Program-made: the position numbers and the translations under genes
Part shown: one piece after another, positions 53,057 to 61,711 of the stretch
How the letters are laid out: each line of letters begins with the position of its first letter
How positions within the stretch are numbered: position 1 is the stretch's first letter
The notes under the pieces: model-generated
Told to the model about the DNA's origin: nothing
Database searches by the model: none
The model's input: the letters and a program-made list of their open reading frames with translations, nothing else
Assembly: GCA_963585895.1 (NCBI GenBank)
Contig: OY757913.1
Coordinates: 104,849,517-104,913,516, forward strand
DNA length: 64,000 nt
Direction of reading: 5' to 3'
Source: Sepioteuthis lessoniana
Lineage: Eukaryota > Mollusca > Cephalopoda > Myopsida > Loliginidae

Positions 53057-55123
53057 ATGGCAGAGGCCACATCTCCATCACAATCACCATCACCGTCACT
53101 CACTGATATCTTCGACGGACTAACACCCCCCTCAAAGCCGGAAAACAAATGGCCATCACTTTCGCCGGCCAGTACCATTCCGCCAGCCCAAAAAGTCCCC
53201 TCACTACCAGCATCATGGACGGAGAAAATCACCTCCCAAAAATGCCCGAAAAATTTTAAAGAAATTAGGGCAAAATATGAAAAATACTTTGAAGGGAATA
53301 GGATTCTTCCTATTCCCGAACTAGTCAACGAAGTCCAACCAAAAATCATATCATTCGTTGTAACCGATTTAAAATCCCGGAGGTTGGCCGGGATTAAGAA
53401 AGACATTTTTGAAGGCTTACTGAGGGCAGCAGACATCCCAGCCAAATACTACTGCAGACGCAGCTTCGCAACATGGGATGTATTGTTGCCATCAGAGGAC
53501 ATAGCCAAAAAACTGGCCAGCGAAAGTGTTAATTCAAAATACTTTCGACTACAGCCCGAATACATGGGTCGGCGAAGGATCAAAGTAACAATTTGCAATG
53601 TCCCCATCCAGCTTAATGAAGAAGTTTTGGCCGCATTCTTAACAATTCATGGGGACATTGAAAACATAGAAAAATGCAAATCGGCCAACGGCACAGCACA
53701 TGGGGATTATATTTTCACCATGTGTCTGGATAGAGGGGGGTTCACAACCATACCCCACGTACTTGAGTATGAAAACCAAGTCATGACAGTGGTAGTTGAG
53801 GGCAGGAAGCCCCAGTGCTGGAATTGTAAGCAGCTGGGGCACTTCTCAAAATCCTGCCCTCAAAAGACCACTAAAACAACACCGACCACAACAACACCAA
53901 TAGCAAAAACAACGACAACTATAGCAGCAGCAGCAGCAGCAGAAGCGGCGACCGTGGCCGAGCCAAGGGAAACATCAAAAAATAAACCTGGGGACAGCCC
54001 CAACAAAGAAGAGGGCTGGACCCAAGTAGTGAAGGGGGGAAAAAAGAAAAAAAAACCCATCAAAGAACCAGCAAAACAACCCCCCATCAAAGAACCAGCA
54101 ACAGCAACAGTTGCAAACAAACCAAACATCACCACGACTGCTAAAATTGACTCTAGTAGTACTCCTACCACAAGCACAGCCAAACCATCATCATCATCGA
54201 CATCTACAAAATCATCATCATCATCATCGTCATCTACAAAAAAGAAAAATAAAGAAAAAAATATTGAAAATGAACCCATGGATTGCACCATAAACCTAAA
54301 GCGACGAAGGGATAGTGGGGACTCAGTAGCTGGGGAGGGGGAGAAAAAACATATAAAGGGACCAGCAAAAGTAACACCAACACAGTCCCAAACACCCTCC
54401 CAACCTCAAGAAAAGGGCGAAAAAATTGAAAGACCAGCCCAAATTATTCCTCCCCCACAAAAACATCCAAATACCCCAGCACACCTCTCTGACTTCCCAC
54501 TTTCCCCAAAATCACCTTCACTCTCACCAATCAGAACCCCTAAGCTCCTTACACGGGCACAATCGGTGACCAGGGAGTCACCAACAGCAGCAGCATCACC
54601 ATCATCAACAGAACTCAAGCCAAGGTCACGGTCGGCTTCAAACGAAGTCCGACGTGCCTTCACCGCTTTTCATTTCTGCGAGGACATCTTCGAGCCCCCA
54701 AACATGGACCACATTTTAAAAAAAACTTTAAAACCCCTATCATCACTTAAAAAAATAGACGGCAAGGACATCACCAACCCGTATCTTTTTAAGAATGCCG
54801 CAATGGTGACCACATTCGTCCGTTCGGCTGGACCCCGAACCAAAGAGCTTTGGCACTTTCTTGAGGGGGCCAGTCGAGCGGACGCAATGTTGGCGGATTT
54901 GCGCCACCAAAGTTTAAAAAAATTGCTTCCTTTTTGTTCGGGCAGGGTCCCGATTTTAGTTCACCCTACCTTCTATAGGTCCCTAAAATTGCGGTACCCC
55001 GTGGATGTCGGTGGAATTACCAGGGACGACCGAGTAAGTACTGAGCTCGGCACCGGATCCCTGCGTCAGGTCGTCGGCATCCTTACTCCCAAGGATTTCC
55101 GGCCCGTAGTCGACACTGAGTAA
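53057..55123 (+). CDS. LINE ORF1: gag-like RNA-binding protein with CCHC knuckle
   Basis: This is a 688-aa open frame starting at the first ATG after the 5' UTR. The N-terminal third is a compact, conserved-looking region: ITSQKCPKNFKEIRAKYEKY, RSFATWDVLLPSEDIAKKLA and YMGRRRIKVTICNVPIQLNE suggest an RRM-like fold. One zinc knuckle, CWNCKQLGHFSKSC (CX2CX4HX4C), follows at about 254-267. A long low-complexity section rich in Thr, Ala, Lys and Ser comes next (about 270-480), then a conserved C-terminal block (AFHFCEDIFEPPNMDHILKK, FRPVVDTE end). The protein probably coats element RNA. ORF1 precedes ORF2 by 14 bases. Low-complexity tracts differ in length between the two copies. Confidence 0.85.
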   Translation: MAEATSPSQSPSPSLTDIFDGLTPPSKPENKWPSLSPASTIPPAQKVPSLPASWTEKITSQKCPKNFKEIRAKYEKYFEGNRILPIPELVNEVQPKIISFVVTDLKSRRLAGIKKDIFEGLLRAADIPAKYYCRRSFATWDVLLPSEDIAKKLASESVNSKYFRLQPEYMGRRRIKVTICNVPIQLNEEVLAAFLTIHGDIENIEKCKSANGTAHGDYIFTMCLDRGGFTTIPHVLEYENQVMTVVVEGRKPQCWNCKQLGHFSKSCPQKTTKTTPTTTTPIAKTTTTIAAAAAAEAATVAEPRETSKNKPGDSPNKEEGWTQVVKGGKKKKKPIKEPAKQPPIKEPATATVANKPNITTTAKIDSSSTPTTSTAKPSSSSTSTKSSSSSSSSTKKKNKEKNIENEPMDCTINLKRRRDSGDSVAGEGEKKHIKGPAKVTPTQSQTPSQPQEKGEKIERPAQIIPPPQKHPNTPAHLSDFPLSPKSPSLSPIRTPKLLTRAQSVTRESPTAAASPSSTELKPRSRSASNEVRRAFTAFHFCEDIFEPPNMDHILKKTLKPLSSLKKIDGKDITNPYLFKNAAMVTTFVRSAGPRTKELWHFLEGASRADAMLADLRHQSLKKLLPFCSGRVPILVHPTFYRSLKLRYPVDVGGITRDDRVSTELGTGSLRQVVGILTPKDFRPVVDTE

Positions 55124-55137
55124 GGTAAGTGGGATTG

Positions 55138-58100
55138 ATGGCTCTAAACCTTGCTACTTTGAATGTGAGGGGATTGAGGGATCCGGGCAAGTGTACGCGC
55201 TTGCTTGGTGAACTTAAAACTCTCGGCGTAGATGTTGCTGCAGTGCAGGAAACCCACTTCACTTGCGGTGCCGACTGTCGTGTGCTGGAAAGCGATTTTA
55301 ACGTTTTCTCAGCATACGGCAGCCGTACCAGCGTTGGGGTTTCTTTGCTAGTTGGACGCAGCCTTGATGCTGATGTTGACGTTGTTTTTGCAGGTGACAG
55401 GGGCCGACTGGTTGTGGCCGATGTTGCCGTGAAAAGTTTCAAGTTTCGTCTGGTTGCGGTTTATGCGCCCAATATCGTTGTGGAGAGGGTTTCCTTTTTT
55501 CGTCGGTTGGCGCCGTTCCTGGACGATACGAAGCGGCTAGTGTTAATGGGTGATTGGAATGCGATCCTTGATCCCAAGATAGATAAGGTCGGGCGGGGAG
55601 CTAGGCGTGTGGGAAGGTGTGAAAGCAGCCTTGCCGGCCTCATGACTCGTCATGACCTCGTCGACAGGTTTCGTCTGGATCACCCAGGGCGGGAGATGTG
55701 GACGTGGCTAGATAGTTCGCCCTCTGCCAAAGTAGGCTCCTACTTGGACAGAGTGTTAGTGAGACGAGCTGACATTGATTTTGTTAGTTGTCCCACGTTC
55801 CACTTGATAGCGTGGACTGACCATAAACTTGTTAGAGTCAGTCTACGGTTAGCAAATAGGCCTAGTCTGGCCGGCTACTGGAAGTTCAATACCTCCTTAC
55901 TGGAGATACGGGACTTCCGGGACCGGCTGGAATCCCTAATTCAGCGGGCGTTAGTGGGGGCGGTTACCGGGAATAGGTGGTGGGGATCTCTTAAACATAG
56001 GATTAGAGATTTCGCTACCAAGTACGGTCGACAGCTCAACCTAGATAGGACCGCGGAAGCGAAATCTATAGACGATAGACTTTCCCGGGCGGTGGCTGGG
56101 GGGGACTCCCTAAACGTAGAGCTAGCTAGGGGGGACCTTGAGCGCGAGAGTAGTGAGCGCTACAAGGGATACGTAGTTAGATCTAGGTTAAAGAGAGTTC
56201 TCAACGAAGCTGTGAAAACGAACGCGACTGCGCGTGAAGAAGAAGTGCGAAGGTTCCCCGATCGGTATATCGGTTCTGTCAAGGCCCCGGATGGGCGACT
56301 GCTGCGATCGGCTCGCGAGATTCGTGACGCCTTTCGGGCGCACTTTCGGGATCGCTTTGCCCGCTGTACTGATCTCCCGCTCCGGGAGTTTCGTAGCTAT
56401 CTTGCCGACTTTCCCCGCCTTGGGGTGGCTGAAGCGGCTAGCTGCGAGGGTGTGGTTACTGAATGTGAAGTCCGTGACGCGTTGAAGCAGGTCGGCCTCA
56501 ACAAGTCGCCGGGACTAGATGGTTTGCCCTACGAAGTGTACTTGAGGATGTCGCACATGTTTGTGCCTATTCTGACGGATATGTTCAACCATTGGTTCGC
56601 CCAGGGAGCCATCCCTGGTAGCGTTACCAAGGGCGTGATCACATTGCTGAAGAAAGGTGGCAGGCATGTTTGGGAGGGTTTAGACGATTACAGGCCCATA
56701 ACTCTGCTTAACACAGAGTTAAAGATTTTGGCCCGGGTCTTAGCGAATCGTTTACAGCTTGTCATTAGCGATCTGATCGGCTCTGAGCAGACCTTTGCTG
56801 TGAAGGGAAGATCGATCCAAGACAACCTGCACTTGATTCGCGAGGTCCTAGAGGGTATAGAAGACGGCACCGAGGCCGCGCTGATCAGTTTAGATCAGTC
56901 CAAGGCCTTCGATAGGGTTGACCATCGGTTTTTGCCGACTGTTTTGGAGACTGCCGGATTCAAACCGGAGTTCCGCAGATGGATTAGCATGATGTACCAC
57001 AACCCTCAGGCAGTGGTGCAGGTGAACGGAAGGCGTTCGACGGTGTTCGCGGTCGAGCGGTCGGTCCGGCAGGGCTGCCCGTTGTCTCCTCTTCTCTATG
57101 TCCTAGCTTTGGAGCCCCTGCTCGGTAGGCTTAGGGATAGGACGGCAAATCCGGCCCTGCGCGGTGTCCCTTTTGCTGGCCCTCTTACGGCAAGGGTTTC
57201 CGCGTTCGCCGATGATATCACAGTGTTTGTATCCCGCCGTCTGGATATAAAGGCTGTGAAGAAGGCGGTTAGCGAGTACGAGCGGATTGCCGGAGCCAAG
57301 GTCAATTTTGACAAAAGCAAAGGTTTGCGGCTCGGTGCTTGGAGGGGTAGCAATACTCTTCCGGGGCCGTTCCGCTGGAGTGACGGACCCGTCCGCATCC
57401 TCGGGGTGTGGTTCGGGCCCGGCCTCCAACTGGAGCGAAATTGGTCGGAAATACAAGCCAAGGTGAATGCTCAGGTGGGAATCTGGCTTTCAAGGAGGTT
57501 GTCCTTAAAGGGCAGGGCGGAGGCGTGCGCCGTGTACGTCTTCCCCTTGATCCTTTACCGATTGGCTGTACTTCCTCTGCCTAAGGTAAATCGGTTGGCG
57601 CTGCAACGATCCCTTTCCAGATTGCTCTGGGGAGGTGCAAGGCCGATGGTCCGTAGGCAGGTCTGTATCCAACGTACACGCAACGGGGGTCTAGGTATGC
57701 CTGATCTGGAGAGCCACTGGCTTGCTGAAAGACTTGCATACCTGGGCAGAGCTTTGACGGGGGACGCAGTGTGGAGACTGAAGGCGAGTCGGACTTTTCC
57801 TCGCCTAAAGTCAGACCCAAAGGCTGAAGGTCGACGTAGGCCTTTGGGCGAAACACTGTTTGTCCGCGAGTGCCGAACGGCCCTTCGTAACCTTCTTGGG
57901 TCCAGTGACCTTTCACGGCCTCGAAAAGAACTATATCGGGAGCTAGTGGTGGGTTCCGCTTCTGATCCTCTCAGCGAGCGGCACGGCTGGACGACGGAGG
58001 AGATTCGCTCTCATTGGAATTGGGCGCCAGGATCGAGCTTCTTGAACAACTCCGAGTTCTCGCTCACCTGGCGACTTGTGCGAAATGCGTTACCCCTTGT

Positions 58101-58605
58101 CGGCTTGAACTACAAAGCGGGCCTGGCAGACATGCCCGATTGCGCTCGCTGCGGCAGTGGCTTGGAAGAAACGGCTGAGCACGCCTTCTACTACTGCGAG
58201 CGAGTTCGCCCGTTTTGGGATCACGTCGGCGAGTGGACGGCTCGCATCGAACCCAAACAGCTCGTGCTGCTCGACGTTGGTTACGTCGTGGACAACGTTC
58301 TTCCTCCGTATCAGGGTGAGAAGCGTGTAGTGTTTCTCGCGATCCTAGCTGTAGCTAGAATGGTGATTTGGACGACGCGAAACAAGGGATTGTATGACGA
58401 TGCAAACTTTTCTCATCGTGATCTGATTTTGTATTTTCGGCATCAGCTGAGGGTCAAAATCAGATGCGATAGAAAACGCTTGGATCGCATAACATTCAGC
58501 AAAAGGTGGGTGAATGCAGCGAGCCTGGTCGTGCGAAAGGGAGCAACGTTGGAGTCATCCTTCCCTCCTCTGCCGGCTCATGGCGTCTACGGTACGGGTC
58601 CTTAG
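55138..58605 (+). CDS. LINE ORF2: AP endonuclease, reverse transcriptase, zf-RVT
   Basis: The frame is 1155 codons from ATG 55138; a GTG at 55129 is in frame but I prefer the ATG. Endonuclease motifs are LNVRGLRD (about 6), VQETHF, VAVYAPN, VLMGDWNAILD (about 138) and WTDHKLV. RT motifs are GVITLLKKGG, DDYRPITLLNTELKILARVL, QTFAVKGRSIQDN, ISLDQSKAFDRVD (motif A, about 587), VRQGCPLSPLLY (motif B, about 643) and AFADDITVFVS (FADD, about 690). The C-terminus has a CX2CX9HX4C finger, CARCGSGLEETAEHAFYYC (about 1001-1019), as in Tx1/L1-type ORF2. The enzyme would nick DNA and copy the element RNA at the target. The frame differs from ORF1, so translation needs reinitiation or similar. Catalytic residues look intact. 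Confidence 0.9.
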   Translation: MALNLATLNVRGLRDPGKCTRLLGELKTLGVDVAAVQETHFTCGADCRVLESDFNVFSAYGSRTSVGVSLLVGRSLDADVDVVFAGDRGRLVVADVAVKSFKFRLVAVYAPNIVVERVSFFRRLAPFLDDTKRLVLMGDWNAILDPKIDKVGRGARRVGRCESSLAGLMTRHDLVDRFRLDHPGREMWTWLDSSPSAKVGSYLDRVLVRRADIDFVSCPTFHLIAWTDHKLVRVSLRLANRPSLAGYWKFNTSLLEIRDFRDRLESLIQRALVGAVTGNRWWGSLKHRIRDFATKYGRQLNLDRTAEAKSIDDRLSRAVAGGDSLNVELARGDLERESSERYKGYVVRSRLKRVLNEAVKTNATAREEEVRRFPDRYIGSVKAPDGRLLRSAREIRDAFRAHFRDRFARCTDLPLREFRSYLADFPRLGVAEAASCEGVVTECEVRDALKQVGLNKSPGLDGLPYEVYLRMSHMFVPILTDMFNHWFAQGAIPGSVTKGVITLLKKGGRHVWEGLDDYRPITLLNTELKILARVLANRLQLVISDLIGSEQTFAVKGRSIQDNLHLIREVLEGIEDGTEAALISLDQSKAFDRVDHRFLPTVLETAGFKPEFRRWISMMYHNPQAVVQVNGRRSTVFAVERSVRQGCPLSPLLYVLALEPLLGRLRDRTANPALRGVPFAGPLTARVSAFADDITVFVSRRLDIKAVKKAVSEYERIAGAKVNFDKSKGLRLGAWRGSNTLPGPFRWSDGPVRILGVWFGPGLQLERNWSEIQAKVNAQVGIWLSRRLSLKGRAEACAVYVFPLILYRLAVLPLPKVNRLALQRSLSRLLWGGARPMVRRQVCIQRTRNGGLGMPDLESHWLAERLAYLGRALTGDAVWRLKASRTFPRLKSDPKAEGRRRPLGETLFVRECRTALRNLLGSSDLSRPRKELYRELVVGSASDPLSERHGWTTEEIRSHWNWAPGSSFLNNSEFSLTWRLVRNALPLVGLNYKAGLADMPDCARCGSGLEETAEHAFYYCERVRPFWDHVGEWTARIEPKQLVLLDVGYVVDNVLPPYQGEKRVVFLAILAVARMVIWTTRNKGLYDDANFSHRDLILYFRHQLRVKIRCDRKRLDRITFSKRWVNAASLVVRKGATLESSFPPLPAHGVYGTGP

Positions 58606-59095
58606 GGACCCCACCCCTGGTGAGTAAAACTGTTCCCTTTTTCTTTTGGTACCCAGGTACCTAGTTAGCAGTATGTTTGTGAGTCATTGTCCCCGTCATC
58701 TAGTTGTTAGTTCTCAAGATCTTCCCCATCCCCATTATTTTTGTACCTCAATCCGTATCCCAGTCCACGTTTACTGAAGATCTTGAACATTCATATGTAT
58801 AAAAATCATATCACCTACTTGTACTAACCCATACCGCGCCCGACCCCTAAATTCTTTTCACCCCTGTAGATTAGGATCCCTGCCCCACCTAGGGTAGGTC
58901 CGACTTGTTTCCGGTTCTTTCGCCCCGGAAAACAGTCGGCCTCCAATTTTATAGACGGGGGGATGGGAGGGCAACCAAACGGGGGATTTTTTCCTTGTTT
59001 TTGTATATATTTCGGGGTTTTTCTCCCATTCCCATCACATTCATTGTAAATAAATCATACTTGTAAATAAAATCATTCACGAATCTCGGGATTTT

Positions 59096-59307
59096 AAGTA
59101 GGACTTCTTCATAGAGCAAATGTGGTATTGTGGTGATCGTAGCGCAAAAGGCGATGGATGAATGGATATTTATTGTATTGTTGAATGGGTCGGCGAATGT
59201 GGCTAGCTAGGTCTCCTTAGTTTATATAGAAAAGTATGACCGCTCCATTCCCCTCCCCCAAAACTTCAAGGCCTTGTGCCTTCTGTGTACACTACACAGA
59301 AATAAAG
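59096..59307 (+). other. Sequence between the two LINE copies
   Basis: About 210 bp that is neither ORF-bearing nor seen upstream of copy 1. It could be the last part of copy 1's 3' UTR, the first part of copy 2's 5' UTR, or host DNA between two insertions. 'tttatatagaaaag' (59221) is a TATA-like motif, 85 bp before the shared start point. Confidence 0.5.
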
Positions 59308-59457
59308 CAGACTAGAAGGTGAATTTTTTTCTTGTGTCGCAAATTACTACTGACAAGTAAGTGTTATTTTGAATGTTAAAGTTGTTCTTGTTTTTAAAAA
59401 ATATTGTTATTTGTTTGAATTCTTGAAACTCGTTTGTTATCGTTTTGAACTGTTATC

Positions 59458-59511
59458 GTTGATTGCCCCTCCCCCAAACAATTGTTATTTTGTTTGTTGA
59501 GGGGGGTCAAC
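59458..59511 (+). promoter_or_regulatory. Long hairpin in LINE 5' UTR (copy 2)
   Basis: Same stem as at 52872-52925, with GTTGAT in place of GTTGAC (G-U pair with GTCAAC). High identity to copy 1 starts at this hairpin. Confidence 0.7.
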
Positions 59512-59639
59512 TCTTGTTACCTTTGGAAAAAAAAACGATACATCATTTCATTTCAACATTGGATCATTAACACGCTTCTCACACGAATTATAACAAGAAC
59601 ATTTGTTTTTTTTCTCGCCTGGTTGCTTGGTAAGCAACT

Positions 59640-61697
59640 ATGGCAGAGGCCACATCTCCATCACAATCACCATCACCGTCACTCACTGATATCTTCGACG
59701 GACTAACGCCCCCCTCAAAGCCGGAAAACAAATGGCCATCACTTTCGCCGGCCAGTACCATTCCGCCAGCCCAAAAAGTCCCCTCACTACCAGCATCATG
59801 GACGGAGAAAATCACCTCCCAAAAATGCCCGAAAAATTTTAAAGAAATTAGGGCAAAATATGAAAAATACTTTGAAGGGAATAGGATTCTTCCTATTCCC
59901 GAACTAGTCAACGAAGTCCAACCAAAAATCATATCATTCGTTGTAACCGATTTAAAATCCCGGAGGTTGGCCGGGATTAAGAAAGACATTTTTGAAGGCT
60001 TACTGAGGGCAGCAGACATCCCAGCCAAATACTACTGCAGACGCAGCTTCGCAACATGGGATGTATTGTTGCCATCAGAGGACATAGCCAAAAAACTGGC
60101 CAGCGAAAGTGTTAATTCAAAATACTTTCGACTACAGCCCGAATACATGGGTCGGCGAAGGATCAAAGTAACAATTTGCAATGTCCCCATCCAGCTTAAT
60201 GAAGAAGTTTTGGCCGCATTCTTAACAATTCATGGGGACATTGAAAACATAGAAAAATGCAAATCGGCCAACGGCACAGCACATGGGGATTATATTTTCA
60301 CCATGTGTCTGGATAGAGGGGGGTTCACAACCATACCCCACGTACTTGAGTATGAAAACCAAGTCATGACAGTGGTAGTTGAGGGCAGGAAGCCCCAGTG
60401 CTGGAATTGTAAGCAGCTGGGGCACTTCTCAAAATCCTGCCCTCAAAAGACCACTAAAACAACACCGACCACAACAACACCAATAGCAAAAACAACGACA
60501 ACTATAGCAGCGGCAGCAGCAGCAGCAGAAGCGGCGACCGTGGCCGAGCCAAGGGAAAAACCTGGGGACAGCCCCAACAAAGAAGAGGGCTGGACCCAAG
60601 TAGTGAAGGGGGGAAAAAAGAAAAAAAACCCCATCAAAGAACCAGCAAAACAAACCCCCATCAAAGAACCAGCAACAGCAACAGTTACAAACAAACCAAA
60701 CATCACCACGACTGCTAAAATTGACTCTAGTAGTACTCCTACCACAAGCACAGCCAAACCATCATCATCTTCGACATCTACAAAATCATCATCATCATCA
60801 TCGTCATCTACAAAAAAGAAAAGCAAAGAAAAAAATATTGAAAATGAACCCATGGATTGCACCATAAACCTAAAGCGACGAAGGGATAGTGGGGACTCAG
60901 TAGCTGGGGAGGGGGAGAAAAAACATATAAAGGGACCAGCAAAAGAAACACAAACACAGTCCCAAACACCCTCCCAACCTCAACAAAAGGGCGAAAAAAT
61001 TGAAAGACCAGCCCAAATTATTCCTCCCCCACAAAAACATCTAAATACCCCAGCACACCTCTCTGACTTCCCACTTTCCCCAAAATCACCTTCACTCTCA
61101 CCAATCAGAACCCCTAAGCTCCTTACACGGGCACAATCGGTGACCAGGGAGTCACCAACAGCAGCAGCATCACCATCATCAACAGAAGTCAAGCCAAGGT
61201 CACGGTCGGCTTCAAACGAAGTCCGACGTGCCTTCACCGCTTTTCATTTCTGCGAGGACATCCTCGAGCCCCCAAACATGGACCACATTTTAAAAAAAAC
61301 TTTAAAACCCTTATCATCACTAAAAAAAATAGATGGCAAGGACGTCACCAACCCGTATCTTTTTAAGAGTGCCGCAATGGTGACCACATTCGTCCGTTCG
61401 GCTGGACCCCGAACCAAAGAGCTTTGGCACTTTCTTGAGGGGGCCAGTCGAGCGGACGCAATGTTGGCGGATTTGCGCCACCAAAGTTTAAAAAAATTGC
61501 TTCCTTTTTGTTCGGGCAGGGTCCCGATTTTAGTTCACCCTACCTTCTATAGGTCCCTAAAATTGCGGTACCCCGTGGATGTCGGTGGAATTACCAGGGA
61601 CGACCGAGTAAGTACTGAGCTCGGCACCGGATCCCTGCGTCAGGCCGTCGGCATCCTTACTCCCAAGGATTTCCGGCCCGTAGTCGACACTGAGTAA
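59640..61697 (+). CDS. LINE ORF1, copy 2
   Basis: 685 aa, same architecture as 53057-55123, including CWNCKQLGHFSKSC. It is three codons shorter net, because of one extra Ala and four fewer residues in the EPRE(TSKN)KPGD region. About a dozen further substitutions lie almost all in the low-complexity half. The first ~270 codons are identical at protein level. The minus-strand open frame over its start is a shadow. Confidence 0.87.
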   Translation: MAEATSPSQSPSPSLTDIFDGLTPPSKPENKWPSLSPASTIPPAQKVPSLPASWTEKITSQKCPKNFKEIRAKYEKYFEGNRILPIPELVNEVQPKIISFVVTDLKSRRLAGIKKDIFEGLLRAADIPAKYYCRRSFATWDVLLPSEDIAKKLASESVNSKYFRLQPEYMGRRRIKVTICNVPIQLNEEVLAAFLTIHGDIENIEKCKSANGTAHGDYIFTMCLDRGGFTTIPHVLEYENQVMTVVVEGRKPQCWNCKQLGHFSKSCPQKTTKTTPTTTTPIAKTTTTIAAAAAAAEAATVAEPREKPGDSPNKEEGWTQVVKGGKKKKNPIKEPAKQTPIKEPATATVTNKPNITTTAKIDSSSTPTTSTAKPSSSSTSTKSSSSSSSSTKKKSKEKNIENEPMDCTINLKRRRDSGDSVAGEGEKKHIKGPAKETQTQSQTPSQPQQKGEKIERPAQIIPPPQKHLNTPAHLSDFPLSPKSPSLSPIRTPKLLTRAQSVTRESPTAAASPSSTEVKPRSRSASNEVRRAFTAFHFCEDILEPPNMDHILKKTLKPLSSLKKIDGKDVTNPYLFKSAAMVTTFVRSAGPRTKELWHFLEGASRADAMLADLRHQSLKKLLPFCSGRVPILVHPTFYRSLKLRYPVDVGGITRDDRVSTELGTGSLRQAVGILTPKDFRPVVDTE

Positions 61698-61711
61698 GGT
61701 AAGTGGGATTG

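Larger units (their letters stand above)
52738..59095 (+). mobile_element. Tx1/L1-type non-LTR retrotransposon, complete copy 1
   Basis: The homology shared with copy 2 begins at 'gcagact.gaag' (52738). The element has a ~320-bp 5' UTR, ORF1, a 14-base gap and ORF2. Its ~490-bp 3' UTR contains AATAAA signals at about 59050 and 59068, with no poly(A) tail visible. A TATATAG sequence lies about 27 bp upstream of the start (52711-52717), which may be chance. Both ORFs are open, so the copy is potentially competent. L1/Tx1 assignment rests on the gag-like ORF1 with CCHC, AP-type endonuclease and C-terminal CCHC of ORF2. Confidence 0.85.

Noticed and set aside
52963-53445. 160-codon minus-strand ORF (and its twin at 59588-60028)
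   Set aside because: It lies antisense over the start of LINE ORF1; openness follows from codon bias of the real frame.
53860-54291. Asp/Val-rich minus-strand ORF
   Set aside because: Complement of the Thr/Ser/Ala low-complexity tract of ORF1.
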